Numbered from the stretch's first letter, positions 32,365-40,546 are shown. The stretch: DNA of 64,000 bases from Zongyangia hominis (GCF_014385095.1 NZ_JACRTC010000003.1:62001-126000); one strand, 5' to 3'. A program made the numbers and translations. The notes: generated from the letters alone by a model not told the origin.

Positions 32365-32747
32365 AACTGGCGATAACCACGGAAAACAATCAGGTCTTTC
32401 AGCATTTCGGCAAGACCAAGACCTTCACCGTCTACACGGTGGAGGACGGCGAAATCAAGGGAAAAGGGCTGCTCAGCGCCGGGGACGCCGGCCACAGCGC
32501 GCTGGTGGATGTGCTCCGGGGCGCCGGTGTGGAGCTGCTCATCTGCGGCGGCATCGGCCAGGGAGCCAAGGACGCCCTGACTGCGGCGGGCCTTTCCTTT
32601 ATTTCCGGCGCCGCCGGGGATGTGGACGCGGTGGTGCGCGCCTACCTGGCCGGGGAACTCCACGACGACCCCACTGCCCAGTGCAACCATCATCACGGTC
32701 ACGGCCATGAAGAGGGCCACACCTGCGGTTCTCACGGCTGCCACTAA
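32361..32747 (+). CDS. NifX/NifB-type dinitrogenase-cofactor family protein with His-rich tail
   Basis: 128 residues. The first 105 form the NifX/NafY-like fold (KLAITTENNQVFQHFGKTKT, LLICGGIGQGAKDAL). The C-terminus is a metal-binding tail (CNHHHGHGHEEGHTCGSHGC). No nif genes are around, so a role in handling or sensing metal or Fe-S cofactor together with Mrp is more likely than nitrogen fixation. GTG 32361 overlaps the mrp stop. A strong terminator follows 40 bases on. Confidence 0.9.
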   Translation: MKLAITTENNQVFQHFGKTKTFTVYTVEDGEIKGKGLLSAGDAGHSALVDVLRGAGVELLICGGIGQGAKDALTAAGLSFISGAAGDVDAVVRAYLAGELHDDPTAQCNHHHGHGHEEGHTCGSHGCH

Positions 32748-32785
32748 GAGAAGCAAAAGCGCCTCTTTCAGGCGAAAGATACCAC

Positions 32786-32830
32786 AAAAGGATAAGGGCG
32801 GGAGCCATCGGCTCCCGCCCTTGTCCTTTT
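32786..32830 (+). terminator. Terminator after the DUF134-Mrp-NifX operon
   Basis: AAAAGGATAAGGGCGGGAGCC pairs (one bulge) with GGCTCCCGCCCTTGTCCTTTT around ATC. Confidence 0.95.
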
Positions 32831-33143
32831 GTCTGTGTGCCACGCCGCAGAAAAGACCCCGGAGAACGCTTCCCTGAGCGCAAAGTGCTCGCCCCCATGG
32901 TGGGGCCTAAACCGTTATCCCGGCTTCGGCGGCTGCCGTAGCATGCGCCACAAGAGCGGCGGCTGGGTGGAAGCCAACCTTTTTCTGTTTCCTCCGGGGG
33001 CCGCTTTCATCTAAACCTTGCGATTTCGGGCGGGTCCGCCTGGGCTCAATAGCGCCGATGGCCGCCCGCCGCCCCGGCTTTGGAGGCTTCGTCCCAAGCC
33101 GCGCGAGGCCTTGAGGGCTTTTCGCTCTACGGGCGCCGAAAGA
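32831..33143. other. GC-rich intergenic stretch
   Basis: About 310 bases without a supportable gene. Composition and short recurring words (GGCGGGCGG, CCCGCCGCCCC) resemble the other repeat-rich spacers of this window. Confidence 0.4.
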
Positions 33144-33175
33144 CCGCCCGCCGCCCCCAGGAGATCGGCGGGCGG
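33144..33175 (-). terminator. Hairpin after the SPL-type gene
   Basis: CCGCCCGCCG and CGGCGGGCGG, 12 bases apart; leftward reading continues TCTTTC, a weak T-run. Confidence 0.4.
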
Positions 33176-33233
33176 AAAGAGGCTCGCCGCCTGCCAGAAT
33201 CGGCCCGGAAGGCGCGGGCTCCCGTAGTGCATC

Positions 33234-34121
33234 CTAGAAAAAGCGGAGCTGGTTTCCCTCATACCCCAGGCGGTAGGAACGGATGATGTCGGTCATCTCA
33301 TAGAGCAGCCCCAGCCGCTCGCACTCCCGGCGGAAATAGGCCCAGAGCGTCTTCACCCGGGGTACGGCGCAGCGGTAGTTTTCCCCATAGCGCTTTTCGT
33401 AGGCTTCCCGCAGGCCCTGACCGGGAAAGAGCTCGTCCAGCTTTTGGTAGTACCATTCCCGCTGGTTGTAGCGCAGCGTCACCCCCAGACCCGGGTAGAC
33501 AAAGCGCGCGCCGCTCTCCTTGGAGAGGCGCAGAATTTTGCCGATATTCTCCTCGCTGTCCTCCAAAAAAGGGAGGACCGGCATGAGCAGGACGCCGGTG
33601 TAGATGCCCGCGTCCGAGAGGGCCGCGATGGCGGCAAACCGGCGGGAGGAGGGCGGCGCGTGGGGCTCGATCCTGGCGCAAAGGCCGTCGTCGGCGGTGG
33701 TCACCGTGATTTTAGCCAGGGCCGGGGAGTGCTCCCTGATCTGGGAGAGGATGTCGATGTCCCGGGTGATGAGGTCGCTTTTGGTGGCGATGGCAACGCC
33801 GAAGCCGTAGGCGTCCAACAGCTCCAAGGCGTGGCGGGTCAGTTCCAGCTCCTTTTCAAAGGGGTTGTAGGGGTCGCTCATGGACCCGGTCCCCACCACG
33901 CCGGGTTTGACCTTCCGCCGGAGATCCCGGGCGATGATTTCCAAGGCGTTTTCCTTCACCCGCACCCGGTCGAAGTCCTCCACGCCGTAGCAGGCGCTGC
34001 GGCTGTCGCAGTAGATGCACCCGTGGCAGCATCCCTTGTAGATATTCATATTGTATTCGGTGCCAAACCAACTGCTGGATTTGGTCCGGGTGACGATGGT
34101 CTTGGCCGGAATTGTGTCCAA
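33234..34121 (-). CDS. SPL-family radical SAM protein
   Basis: 295 residues. The radical SAM cluster motif is in YKGCCHGCIYCDSRSACYGV (CxxxCxxC), followed by GTGSMSDPYNPFEKELELTR and later TVTTADDGLCARIEP, the pattern of the spore-photoproduct-lyase-related group (Rv2578c/SplB-like). These enzymes use S-adenosylmethionine for radical chemistry, and for this subgroup the substrate is unknown. TTG 34121 is chosen because GAGGAGGGG lies 7 bases upstream. Single gene. Confidence 0.88.
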   Translation of the reverse strand: MDTIPAKTIVTRTKSSSWFGTEYNMNIYKGCCHGCIYCDSRSACYGVEDFDRVRVKENALEIIARDLRRKVKPGVVGTGSMSDPYNPFEKELELTRHALELLDAYGFGVAIATKSDLITRDIDILSQIREHSPALAKITVTTADDGLCARIEPHAPPSSRRFAAIAALSDAGIYTGVLLMPVLPFLEDSEENIGKILRLSKESGARFVYPGLGVTLRYNQREWYYQKLDELFPGQGLREAYEKRYGENYRCAVPRVKTLWAYFRRECERLGLLYEMTDIIRSYRLGYEGNQLRFF

Positions 34122-34363
34122 ACCGTACCCCTCCTCTGCTTTTTGTGCGCGGCTCCCCGACGCCCCGAAAGACGCGGGATGCTAGGCTTCCGGGCCGGTG
34201 TTTTTATCAGTATAGCACAGTTTCCCTGACAGGAGTATGTCATATTTCTGCGTCCCCGCCCCGCTGTGTCTGAGAAAAACGGCCTGATGAGGAGAAAAAG
34301 AGATGCAAACGCGGCTAGAAAGAAAAAGATGGGGCAAAGATAAGAAAGAAGAGCGGCGTCCGC

Positions 34364-34392
34364 TTGACAGGGGCGGGGGAAAGACGCATAAT
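34364..34392 (+). promoter_or_regulatory. Promoter of the ZIP transporter gene
   Basis: Perfect TTGACA (34364-34369), 17-bp spacer, CATAAT (34387-34392). The near-palindrome TAAGTCAACTTA (34402-34413) just after the start could be a metal-regulator site. The rest of 34122-34363 has no supported gene. Confidence 0.7.
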
Positions 34393-34462
34393 ATACTTAA
34401 TAAGTCAACTTACGGCTGACAGAATGCCGGTATTTCCGGCAGAGATGGAGGAGGCGGCAAAT

Positions 34463-35263
34463 ATGCAGATGCAGACCGTATTGTCCGCGCTGGCGGGCAC
34501 AGGCTTTACCTTTTTGATGACCACCCTGGGCGCGGCCCTGGTGTTCTTTTTCCGCAAGGACATTGGAACGAATATCCAGCGGATTTTTCTCGGGTTCGCG
34601 GCGGGCGTGATGATCGCCGCGTCGGTCTGGTCGCTGCTCATCCCGGCCATCGAGCAGGCCGAGGAGCTGGGGCAGATCGGTTGGATTCCGGCGGCGGGCG
34701 GCTTTGTTTTAGGCGGGCTGTTTCTCTATCTCTTAGACCATCTGCTGCCCCACCTTCACCCGGGCAGCAAGGACCCGGAGGGGATGCCCTCCTCCCTGCG
34801 CCGCACCACCATGCTGGTCTTCGCCGTCACCCTCCACAACATCCCCGAGGGCATGGCGGTGGGCCTCGCCTTTGCGCTATCGGCCCAGCAGACCGAGAAC
34901 AGCGGCGCGCTTTTGACTTCTGCCCTGGCCCTTGCCATCGGCATCGGTATCCAGAACTTCCCCGAGGGCGCGGCCATCTCCCTGCCCCTGCGCCAGGAGG
35001 GAATGCCCGCCTGGAAGGCCTTTATCTGCGGCAGCCTTTCCGGTATCGTGGAGCCCATCTTCGGGGTACTCACCGTCTTTGTGGCGGGCACGGTGACGGG
35101 GCTCATGCCTTGGCTTTTGGCCTTTGCCGCCGGCGCCATGATCTATGTGGTGGTAGAAGAGCTGATCCCCGAAGCCCATCTGGGGGATCACTCCCACACG
35201 GGCACCATGGGCGTCATGGTGGGCTTCCTCGTCATGATGATCCTCGACGTGGCGCTGGGTTAA
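34463..35263 (+). CDS. ZIP family metal transporter (ZupT/GufA-like)
   Basis: 266-residue membrane protein with about eight helices. The metal-site helices are visible: VTLHNIPEGMAVGLAFAL (HNxPEG) and GIGIQNFPEGAAISLPL (QNxPEG), with a His-containing loop LLPHLHPGSKD between helices 3 and 4 and GAMIYVVVEELIPEAH near the end. It imports divalent metals such as zinc, iron or manganese. ATG 34463 follows GGAGGAGGCGGC; upstream ATGs at 34424 and 34445 are less well placed. Single-gene unit. Confidence 0.92.
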   Translation: MQMQTVLSALAGTGFTFLMTTLGAALVFFFRKDIGTNIQRIFLGFAAGVMIAASVWSLLIPAIEQAEELGQIGWIPAAGGFVLGGLFLYLLDHLLPHLHPGSKDPEGMPSSLRRTTMLVFAVTLHNIPEGMAVGLAFALSAQQTENSGALLTSALALAIGIGIQNFPEGAAISLPLRQEGMPAWKAFICGSLSGIVEPIFGVLTVFVAGTVTGLMPWLLAFAAGAMIYVVVEELIPEAHLGDHSHTGTMGVMVGFLVMMILDVALG

Positions 35264-35273
35264 AAGAAAAGAC

Positions 35274-35306
35274 AAACCGCCCCTCCGACCGGAGGGGCGG
35301 TTTTTT
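35274..35306 (+). terminator. Terminator after the ZIP gene
   Basis: AACCGCCCCTCC/GGAGGGGCGGTT with a GACC loop and six Ts. Bases 35307-35513 hold no gene. Confidence 0.95.
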
Positions 35307-35513
35307 GCTTTTGGATGAAAGCTGACAGGTCCAGTCCGCGTGGGAGCGTTGGGCCGCTCCGCCGATGCTGACGGGCGGGTGCGGACCTGCCGCAGACTTC
35401 GCCCCGGCTGGCCGCTGGCGGCACAAGCTTTGACCGGCGCGCGGGGCTGGCGGCTCCGGTCTTGAGCGTCCCTCGCGTCTCCCGGCTGCCATAGCGCTCA
35501 CGGGGGGATGCGG

Positions 35514-36455
35514 TCACTCCGCCGCCGGGTCGCCGCCGGGGGCCTCCTCGTAGAGGGCCAGCGTCCGGTGGAGGAGCGCCGCCAGTTCCCGGCGCAGCCA
35601 GTCCGGTTCCAGGACCAGGGCCCCGTCGCCGTAGGAGAGGAAGTATCCGGTCACCCAGTTGTCCATGGGAAAACAAGCGGTGATGAGGAGGGAGCCGTCC
35701 TCCCGCCGCTTGACCATCTCGGGGGAGAAGTCGTCCAGCACCCGGTAGGCAAAGTGGGGTGCGACCCAGACCTTCAGCCGGACGGTGGGCGGGGGATTCT
35801 TCCCGTCATAGGGGGCTTCCAGGGGCGGCGGAGGCTGAGGACGGGGGGAGAAGAGGGTGTCTGTCACCGTCAGATGGTGCAGGCGGCTGACCCGGAAGAG
35901 CCGGTAGCTTTCCCGCTTGAGACAGTAAGCTTTCAGATACCACACCCGGCTTTTGAGGCACAGCTGGACCGGTTCGGCTTCCCGCCTTGTTCGCTCCCCC
36001 ACGGCGCTGTCGTAGTCGAAGAGGATGCGCCGGTGCTGCAAAATAGCGGCTTTGAGCTGTCCGAAGCGCTCCTTTTCTTCCGGGGAGCTGCCCCAATGGG
36101 AGAAATCCAAATCTAGCCATCCGCTTTCTTCCCGCTGAAACAGGGCGCTCAGCCGCCCCAAAAGCCGTTCCCCTTCCTGACCGCTGACGGCGTGCAGGCC
36201 TTCGAGGGCGGAGAGGATCTCCGTTTGCTCCTCGGGGGAGAGGAGGGATTTGTTGAGGACGAAGTCGTCGAGGAGGGCGATGCCGCCGCCCTTTCCCTTG
36301 ACGGTGTAGATGGGGATCCCCGCCGCCGAAAGGGCGTCGACATCCCGGTAGATGGTCCGCTCGGACACCTCGAAGCGCTCAGCCAGCTCCCGGGCCGTCA
36401 TCCGGCGGCGTCCCAAGAGGAGATAGACCATCTCGAAGAGGCGATGAATCTGCAT
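35514..36455 (-). CDS. YafY-type transcriptional regulator (HTH_11 + WYL)
   Basis: 313 residues. The N-terminal winged helix is RRMTARELAERFEVSERTIYRDVDAL (residues 17-42). The WYL ligand-binding part includes the WYLKAYCLKRESYRLFRVSR strand region, and a C-terminal WCX extension follows. YafY-type proteins respond to small ligands or nucleic acids and usually regulate neighbours. RBS GAAGGAGGAACC. Its promoter overlaps a CTGACA-N6-TGTCAG palindrome that recurs at the GyrI-like gene 9 kb away, so that gene may be its target. Confidence 0.9.
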   Translation of the reverse strand: MQIHRLFEMVYLLLGRRRMTARELAERFEVSERTIYRDVDALSAAGIPIYTVKGKGGGIALLDDFVLNKSLLSPEEQTEILSALEGLHAVSGQEGERLLGRLSALFQREESGWLDLDFSHWGSSPEEKERFGQLKAAILQHRRILFDYDSAVGERTRREAEPVQLCLKSRVWYLKAYCLKRESYRLFRVSRLHHLTVTDTLFSPRPQPPPPLEAPYDGKNPPPTVRLKVWVAPHFAYRVLDDFSPEMVKRREDGSLLITACFPMDNWVTGYFLSYGDGALVLEPDWLRRELAALLHRTLALYEEAPGGDPAAE

Positions 36456-36507
36456 GGGGGTTCCTCCTTCGGCGTGGATTTTCTGCTTGTTCCTATATCA
36501 TACCATA

Positions 36508-36535
36508 AAAAGCTGACAAATACCTGTCAGCTTTT
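36508..36535 (-). terminator. Terminator of the GT2 gene, overlapping the WYL promoter region
   Basis: On the minus strand AAAAGCTGACA and TGTCAGCTTTT form a stem around a 6-base loop, followed by further Ts. The same bases contain the palindrome at 36513-36530. Confidence 0.75.
36513..36530. promoter_or_regulatory. CTGACA-N6-TGTCAG palindrome at the WYL regulator gene
   Basis: CTGACAAATACCTGTCAG. On the minus strand its TTGTCA lies 16 bases before TATAGG, so it could cover the -35 of the regulator's own promoter. The same 18-bp pattern occurs at 45699-45716. Confidence 0.6.
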
Positions 36536-36541
36536 CTCTCC

Positions 36542-37609
36542 TTATTTTCCCGCAAAATAGGCGCGATTGTGGAGCACCGCCGGGGCGTCGGGGTGGATGG
36601 CGGCGGCTAATTCGTTGTAGGCCTCCGCTTTCTGCCGGTGGCCCAGCCGGTCGTGGCAGACGCACAGTTGGAGGTAGGGGATAAAATCATAGCAGTCGGG
36701 GAGGACAAAGGCCCCGCTGGCGTCGTCCCGGGTGCGGGTGGCGGCCAGCTCATACCAGAAGACGGCCGCTCCATATTGGGCCCGCCCCATCAGATGCGCC
36801 CCGATGTCACAGCAGATTTCCGCCCGGGGGCTGTCGTATTCCAGACTGCGCCAGAGGGCGCGCAGGGAGTTTCTTTCGTCGCCCACGGCGTCATAGCAAA
36901 GTGCCAGATGGCGGCAGGCGTCGATGTTGTTTTCCACCCAACCCTTACCGCCGTCCAGGAAAGCGGTGAAGACCGCGATGGCCTCGGGATACCGGGCGTG
37001 GTAATAAAGCTCCCTGGCGTAATAAAACTGCTGCCGGGGCTCCAATACCTTACCGCGCCTGAGCATCCCCTCAAAGATGCGCAGGTTCCGGTCGGGGTCG
37101 CCGGGGCCCTCCTTGCGGTGGGTCACCGCGATGTCACAGTGGAGCACCTTCCCCGCCGGGACGATCACCTCGTGGATTTCCCCCACCCAGGGGAACGCCC
37201 GGTCCCGGCGGATGAGCCGTTCCCGGTAGTAGGAAAAGGTGGGATGGCCTCCCTCGTCGAAGGCGGTGTTATATTTCATCATGACCATGTCGACTTCCGG
37301 GTCCAAGGTTTCCTTGAGGGCGATGAGCTTCTCCCGGTCCTCGGGCAGCAGGACGTCGTCGGCGTCCAGCCACAGGCAGTAGTCCCGGGTGGCCTTGGAA
37401 AAGGAAAAGTTCCGCGCCGACGCAAAGTCGTCGGTCCAGGGAAAATCGTAGACCTTGGAAGTAAAGGCGGCGGCGATCTGGCGGGTTTTGTCGGTGCTGC
37501 CGGTGTCCACCACCACAATTTCGTCGGCGATGTCCCGCACGCTTTCCAAACACCGTCCCAAAACGTCCTCCTCGTTTTTGACAATCATACACACACTGAT
37601 GCTGATCAA
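36542..37609 (-). CDS. Family 2 glycosyltransferase with helical repeat C-terminus
   Basis: 355 residues. The GT-A domain starts ISVCMIVKNEEDVLGRCLES, with EIVVVDTGSTDKT and the metal-binding LWLDADDVLLPED. The second half (about 200-350) is a TPR-like helical array (YYARELYYHARYPEAIAVF). This is the SunS/WcaA-like layout of enzymes that transfer sugars to peptides or wall glycans; the acceptor is unknown. TTG 37609 follows CGGGAGAG. It lies between terminators, so it is a separate unit. Confidence 0.88.
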   Translation of the reverse strand: MISISVCMIVKNEEDVLGRCLESVRDIADEIVVVDTGSTDKTRQIAAAFTSKVYDFPWTDDFASARNFSFSKATRDYCLWLDADDVLLPEDREKLIALKETLDPEVDMVMMKYNTAFDEGGHPTFSYYRERLIRRDRAFPWVGEIHEVIVPAGKVLHCDIAVTHRKEGPGDPDRNLRIFEGMLRRGKVLEPRQQFYYARELYYHARYPEAIAVFTAFLDGGKGWVENNIDACRHLALCYDAVGDERNSLRALWRSLEYDSPRAEICCDIGAHLMGRAQYGAAVFWYELAATRTRDDASGAFVLPDCYDFIPYLQLCVCHDRLGHRQKAEAYNELAAAIHPDAPAVLHNRAYFAGK

Positions 37610-37672
37610 ATGGCGTCTCTCCCGTTCTATCGCTTTTCCACCATCCTATGCGCGGGATCTTACGGGCTCCAC

Positions 37673-37708
37673 AAAAACGGGGGGAACCGTCAAGGTTCCC
37701 CCCGTTTT
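37673..37708 (-). terminator. Terminator of the flavodoxin gene
   Basis: AAAAACGGGGGGAACC pairs with GGTTCCCCCCGTTTT around a short loop; the leftward T-run is TTTTT. Confidence 0.9.
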
Positions 37709-37716
37709 GCCGTATT

Positions 37717-38154
37717 CTATGCTTCCCCGTCCGACAGGGAAGCGGCGCACGCTTTGGCAAAGGCCGCGGCGGCGGAAAGCTCCTCGCTGTTGGGGTGTCC
37801 CATCCGGCACACCAGCAAAAAGCGGCCCAAGCAGGAAAATTCCTCTTCCAGCACCGGGATGCCCTTCTCCTCCAGAATCTGTCGCAGGGGACCGCTGGCC
37901 GCAGCGCCGGTGACGCTGGTGGTAAAGAGCGCGGCTTTCTTACAGCGCCCGGGGTCGAGACTTCTGGCAAAGGCCTCGATGTCGGGGGAGAGGTTCCCGC
38001 CGTAGACGCCGCTGCCCAAAAGGAGCAGGTCGGCCTCCACTTGGCCCGCCTCCTTGGCGGGGAGGGCCCGGGTCCCCAGGGCCTCGGCCATGGCGTTTGC
38101 CACCTTCTTGGTTTTTCCGGTCATGGATGCGTAAATGACGGCTGTATTCATCAT
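37717..38154 (-). CDS. Flavodoxin domain protein
   Basis: 145-residue flavodoxin. The FMN-phosphate loop is YASMTGKTKKVANAMAEAL, and LLLLGSGVYGGNLSPDIEAF follows as the second FMN loop, as in BilS/FldA-like small flavodoxins. It carries electrons in the cytoplasm. The ATG overlaps the preceding DUF5131 stop (ATGA), so the two are coupled. GAGGAG is the ribosome site. Confidence 0.9.
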   Translation of the reverse strand: MMNTAVIYASMTGKTKKVANAMAEALGTRALPAKEAGQVEADLLLLGSGVYGGNLSPDIEAFARSLDPGRCKKAALFTTSVTGAAASGPLRQILEEKGIPVLEEEFSCLGRFLLVCRMGHPNSEELSAAAAFAKACAASLSDGEA

Positions 38155-38921
38155 GTGTCTCCTCTTCTTTTTCGGTCTTTGTCCCCGATGGCCTTGGTGC
38201 TCATCGGATAGGGGTAGTCGATACCGGCCTTTTTGGCCTGGCTGTGCTGGTACTCACGGCGGATGCGGTAGAGCCGTCCGTCCTTGATGAGCCTGGCGCC
38301 GGTCTGCTTAAAATGGAAGGGGATTTCGTGCTGGATGCACTGTCCCCGCAAATCCAGAATCCAGTCGAAGTCGCAGGGCCTGGCGTCGCTGCCCGATTCC
38401 CCGCCCGCCACCAGCTCTTCCACCCAGTCCCCCAGATAGGGGCGCAGGTTCACCCGCTCGAGGAGGGGCTCGCAGACGATGATCTTGTGGCGGATGGGGG
38501 CGGCCCGGTAGAGGGGCAGGCGATAATCGGCCCGGTCCTGGTTCTCCACCGTACAGCAGATGGTGACATTGGGGTACCCGTCCCCCCAGTCCTCCGGAAT
38601 ACAGTCCGCCAGGCGATCGATGCGCTTGGTAATCATGAGAAAGTGGAGGTCTTCCCGCTCCCGCATCATCCGCCAGGCCTCTGCGCGCCACTCGTCGGCG
38701 TCCTCCACAAAGAAGTCGGAGGAAAAGCAGGTGTACACCATCTCGCCCGGCGGGATTTTATATTCCCCGTTTTTCTTTCGCTGGATCGGGAGGCGGGAGG
38801 AGGAGGTCTGGGTCACCACCGAGCTGTCCCGGTTGTAGTGGGCGTCCATGCGGTAGACATAGCAGTGCCGGCATCCGGGGCTGAGTTTGTGGCAGCCGTG
38901 CCACGGATTCCATTGGGCCAT
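38151..38921 (-). CDS. DUF5131 (Gp37/Gp68) family protein
   Basis: 256 residues. The N-terminus WNPWHGCHKLSPGCRHCYVY holds the C-x6-C-x2-C cluster of the phage Gp37/Gp68 (DUF5131) group, which looks like a radical-SAM-related family. Other marks are FLMITKRIDRL, VTICCTVENQDRAD and CEPLLERVNL. Function unknown. ATG 38921 follows GGAGGGGAGC. It is first of two coupled genes with a flavodoxin, which could be its electron donor (inference). An extended -10 (TGGTATAAT, minus strand) lies at 38944-38949. Confidence 0.87.
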   Translation of the reverse strand: MAQWNPWHGCHKLSPGCRHCYVYRMDAHYNRDSSVVTQTSSSRLPIQRKKNGEYKIPPGEMVYTCFSSDFFVEDADEWRAEAWRMMREREDLHFLMITKRIDRLADCIPEDWGDGYPNVTICCTVENQDRADYRLPLYRAAPIRHKIIVCEPLLERVNLRPYLGDWVEELVAGGESGSDARPCDFDWILDLRGQCIQHEIPFHFKQTGARLIKDGRLYRIRREYQHSQAKKAGIDYPYPMSTKAIGDKDRKRRGDT

Positions 38922-39010
38922 GCGCTCCCCTCCTTTTTCTGCTATTATACCATCAAAGGGCTTCCTTCGCAGCCTCAAAGTCAGTGAGACAAAAAAATTT
39001 ACAAAACCCC

Positions 39011-39041
39011 TTGACTCTCACGCTACGTCATAGGTTATCCT
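39011..39041 (+). promoter_or_regulatory. MerR-type promoter with 19-bp spacer
   Basis: TTGACT (39011-39016), 19-bp spacer with the imperfect dyad CTCACGCTACGTCATAGG, TATCCT (39036-39041). The stretched spacer is the hallmark of promoters twisted open by MerR proteins; this one should be autoregulated. Confidence 0.8.
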
Positions 39042-39065
39042 AAGGACAAAGGAAGGGTGATGGAC

Positions 39066-39830
39066 ATGAAAAAAACCGTCCGACAATTGGCAGAGCTCTC
39101 GGGCATCAGTGTGCGCACACTGCATTATTATGATGAAATCGGCCTGCTTTGCCCCAGCGAACTGACCGAAGCGGGCTACCGGCTGTATGACGACGCGGCC
39201 CTCCTACGCCTGCGGCAGATTCTCTTTTTCCGGGAGCTTGGTTTCCCCCTCAAAGAGATCGGCGAGTTTTTGGACAGCCCCTCCTTTGACGAACGCGGGG
39301 CTTTAGAAAACCAGCGGGATTTGCTGCTGCTCAAGCGGCAGCGGCTTGATGGCATCATCGGCCTTGTGGAACGACTGCTGAAAGGAGAACAGATGACCGA
39401 TATGAAAGCATTTGATCAAAGCGGCATCGAGGCCGCCAAACGAAAGTACGCAAAGGAAGCGAAGGAGCGCTGGGGCGGCACCGACGCCTATCAACAGAGC
39501 GAGGAGCGCGCCGCCCGGTACACCCCCGCCGACTGGGATAAAATCCAGGCGGGCATGGACGAGATTTTCTCCGCCTTCGCCGCGCTGCGGGGACAGGACC
39601 CGGGCTGTGAGGAGGCGGAAAAGCTGGTCCGCCGCTGGCAGGACTTTCTGACGGAGCATTTCTACGACTGCTCCGATGAGATACTCCTGGGGCTCGGGGA
39701 GATGTATGTGGGAGACCAGCGCTTTTTAAAGAACCTGGACACCCGCTACGGCGAGGGAACCGCCGCCACCATTTCCGCCGCCATCCATGCCGCCTGCGGC
39801 GACGTTTCCGACACGGGAAGCCGCGACTGA
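39066..39830 (+). CDS. MerR-family regulator with TipAS ligand domain
   Basis: 254 residues. An N-terminal MerR winged helix (TVRQLAELSGISVRTLHYYD, AGYRLYDDAALLRLRQI) and coiled coil to about 110 are followed by a TipAS domain (about 125-250: YTPADWDKIQAGMDEIFSAF, FYDCSDEILLGLGEMYV). TipAL relatives bind thiopeptide or other drugs and switch on resistance genes. The start at 39066 gives MKKTVRQLAEL and good spacing to GGAAGGG; GTG 39057 or ATG 39060 are alternatives. The stop lies at the first unit of a tandem repeat. Confidence 0.9.
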   Translation: MKKTVRQLAELSGISVRTLHYYDEIGLLCPSELTEAGYRLYDDAALLRLRQILFFRELGFPLKEIGEFLDSPSFDERGALENQRDLLLLKRQRLDGIIGLVERLLKGEQMTDMKAFDQSGIEAAKRKYAKEAKERWGGTDAYQQSEERAARYTPADWDKIQAGMDEIFSAFAALRGQDPGCEEAEKLVRRWQDFLTEHFYDCSDEILLGLGEMYVGDQRFLKNLDTRYGEGTAATISAAIHAACGDVSDTGSRD

Positions 39831-40165
39831 GCGCGACGGCAACTTAAAACGCGTGTGACGCGGCGGCGGCAAGCTGCCGCTCCCATATCGCGCTGTGCCG
39901 CGACGGCAGCTTAAACGCGAGCCACGCGGCGGTAGTATGGATAAAACCGGGTACGCGTCAACCCCCAGCGGTAGCTGGCCCGTCCCGGCAGGGACCACCT
40001 GCGGTGGAGCAAGCCGCGACTGAGCGCGACGGCAACCCAAACGCGTGTGACGCGTCGGCGGCAAGTTGCCGCACCCATATCGCGCTGTACCGCGCTGGCA
40101 ACTCAAACGCGAGCCACGCGGCGGTAGTTTGGATAAAACCGGGTACGCGTCAACCCCCCTGCGGT
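39818..40165. repeat. Tandem 193-bp repeat, nearly two copies
   Basis: AAGCCGCGACTGAGCGCGAC begins at 39818 and again at 40011, and the sequence continues to match (GGCAAC..., ACGCGTGTGACGCG, CATATCGCGCTGT, GCGAGCCACGCGGCGGTAG, GGATAAAACCGGGTACGCGTC). The second copy is cut near 40165. The unit includes the last codons and stop of the MerR gene. Smaller internal repeats are also present. Confidence 0.85.
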
Positions 40166-40173
40166 AGGCGGGC

Positions 40174-40202
40174 ATGACAAACGGAGCGGCGTGTGGTATA
40201 CT
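40174..40202 (+). promoter_or_regulatory. Promoter of the small basic protein gene
   Basis: ATGACA (40174-40179), 17-bp spacer, TATACT (40197-40202). Confidence 0.6.
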
Positions 40203-40228
40203 CATGGGGAAAGGAAGGATGATACCCC

Positions 40229-40546
40229 ATGAAAAAGTTTATACCCATGGAAAAACGCAGCAAGCGCGAACAGCGCGAGTGGCACAAGGCCCGGAGGAAG
40301 ACCTGGGGGGAATTGAGCCCCGTCACCCGGAGACCGGAAAATCCAAAGGCCTACAACCGCAAAAAGACTGGACGAAATCGAGATGATTTTGGCCAGTCTT
40401 TTTCTTTTGTCCGCGCGCGGCTAGGCCCATGGCGTTCCCAGGGCAGGCCCCGCCTTTCCCACCTGTACGGGCCAAATGCGGACATGTTGGGGCCATGTCT
40501 TCTTTTTATGTACCAATTTTTTACTCTTCTGCTAGAGAAACCATGA
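40229..40546 (+). CDS. Small basic protein of unknown function
   Basis: ATG 40229 follows AAAGGAAGGATGATACC. The first 50 residues (KFIPMEKRSKREQREW, RRKTWGELSPVTRRPEN, KAYNRKKTGR) look like small conserved basic proteins I remember from Clostridia, so the start of the gene is believable. The last half reads like non-coding sequence, and a terminator-like hairpin (40361-40403) lies within it. The true protein may end differently or carry a frameshift. Function unknown. Confidence 0.5.
   Translation: MKKFIPMEKRSKREQREWHKARRKTWGELSPVTRRPENPKAYNRKKTGRNRDDFGQSFSFVRARLGPWRSQGRPRLSHLYGPNADMLGPCLLFMYQFFTLLLEKP
40361..40403 (+). terminator. Terminator-like hairpin inside a reading frame
   Basis: AAAAAGACTGG (40361-40371) and CCAGTCTTTTT (40393-40403) with a 21-base loop, then CTTTTG. 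If it works, transcription of the small gene ends before its apparent stop codon. Confidence 0.5.

Noticed and set aside
32361..32747. Nitrogen-fixation cofactor gene
   Set aside because: No nifHDKENB in the window; NifX-like proteins with DUF134 and Mrp are common in non-fixing Clostridia.
34303..34419. A 38-codon frame (starting MQTRLERKRW) with a good GAGGAG site upstream of the ZIP gene
   Set aside because: The consensus promoter of the ZIP gene (34364-34392) lies inside it and no family is recognised; it is probably chance.
39818..40165. CRISPR array
   Set aside because: Only two long copies in direct tandem with no unique spacers; unit length 193 bp is far too long.
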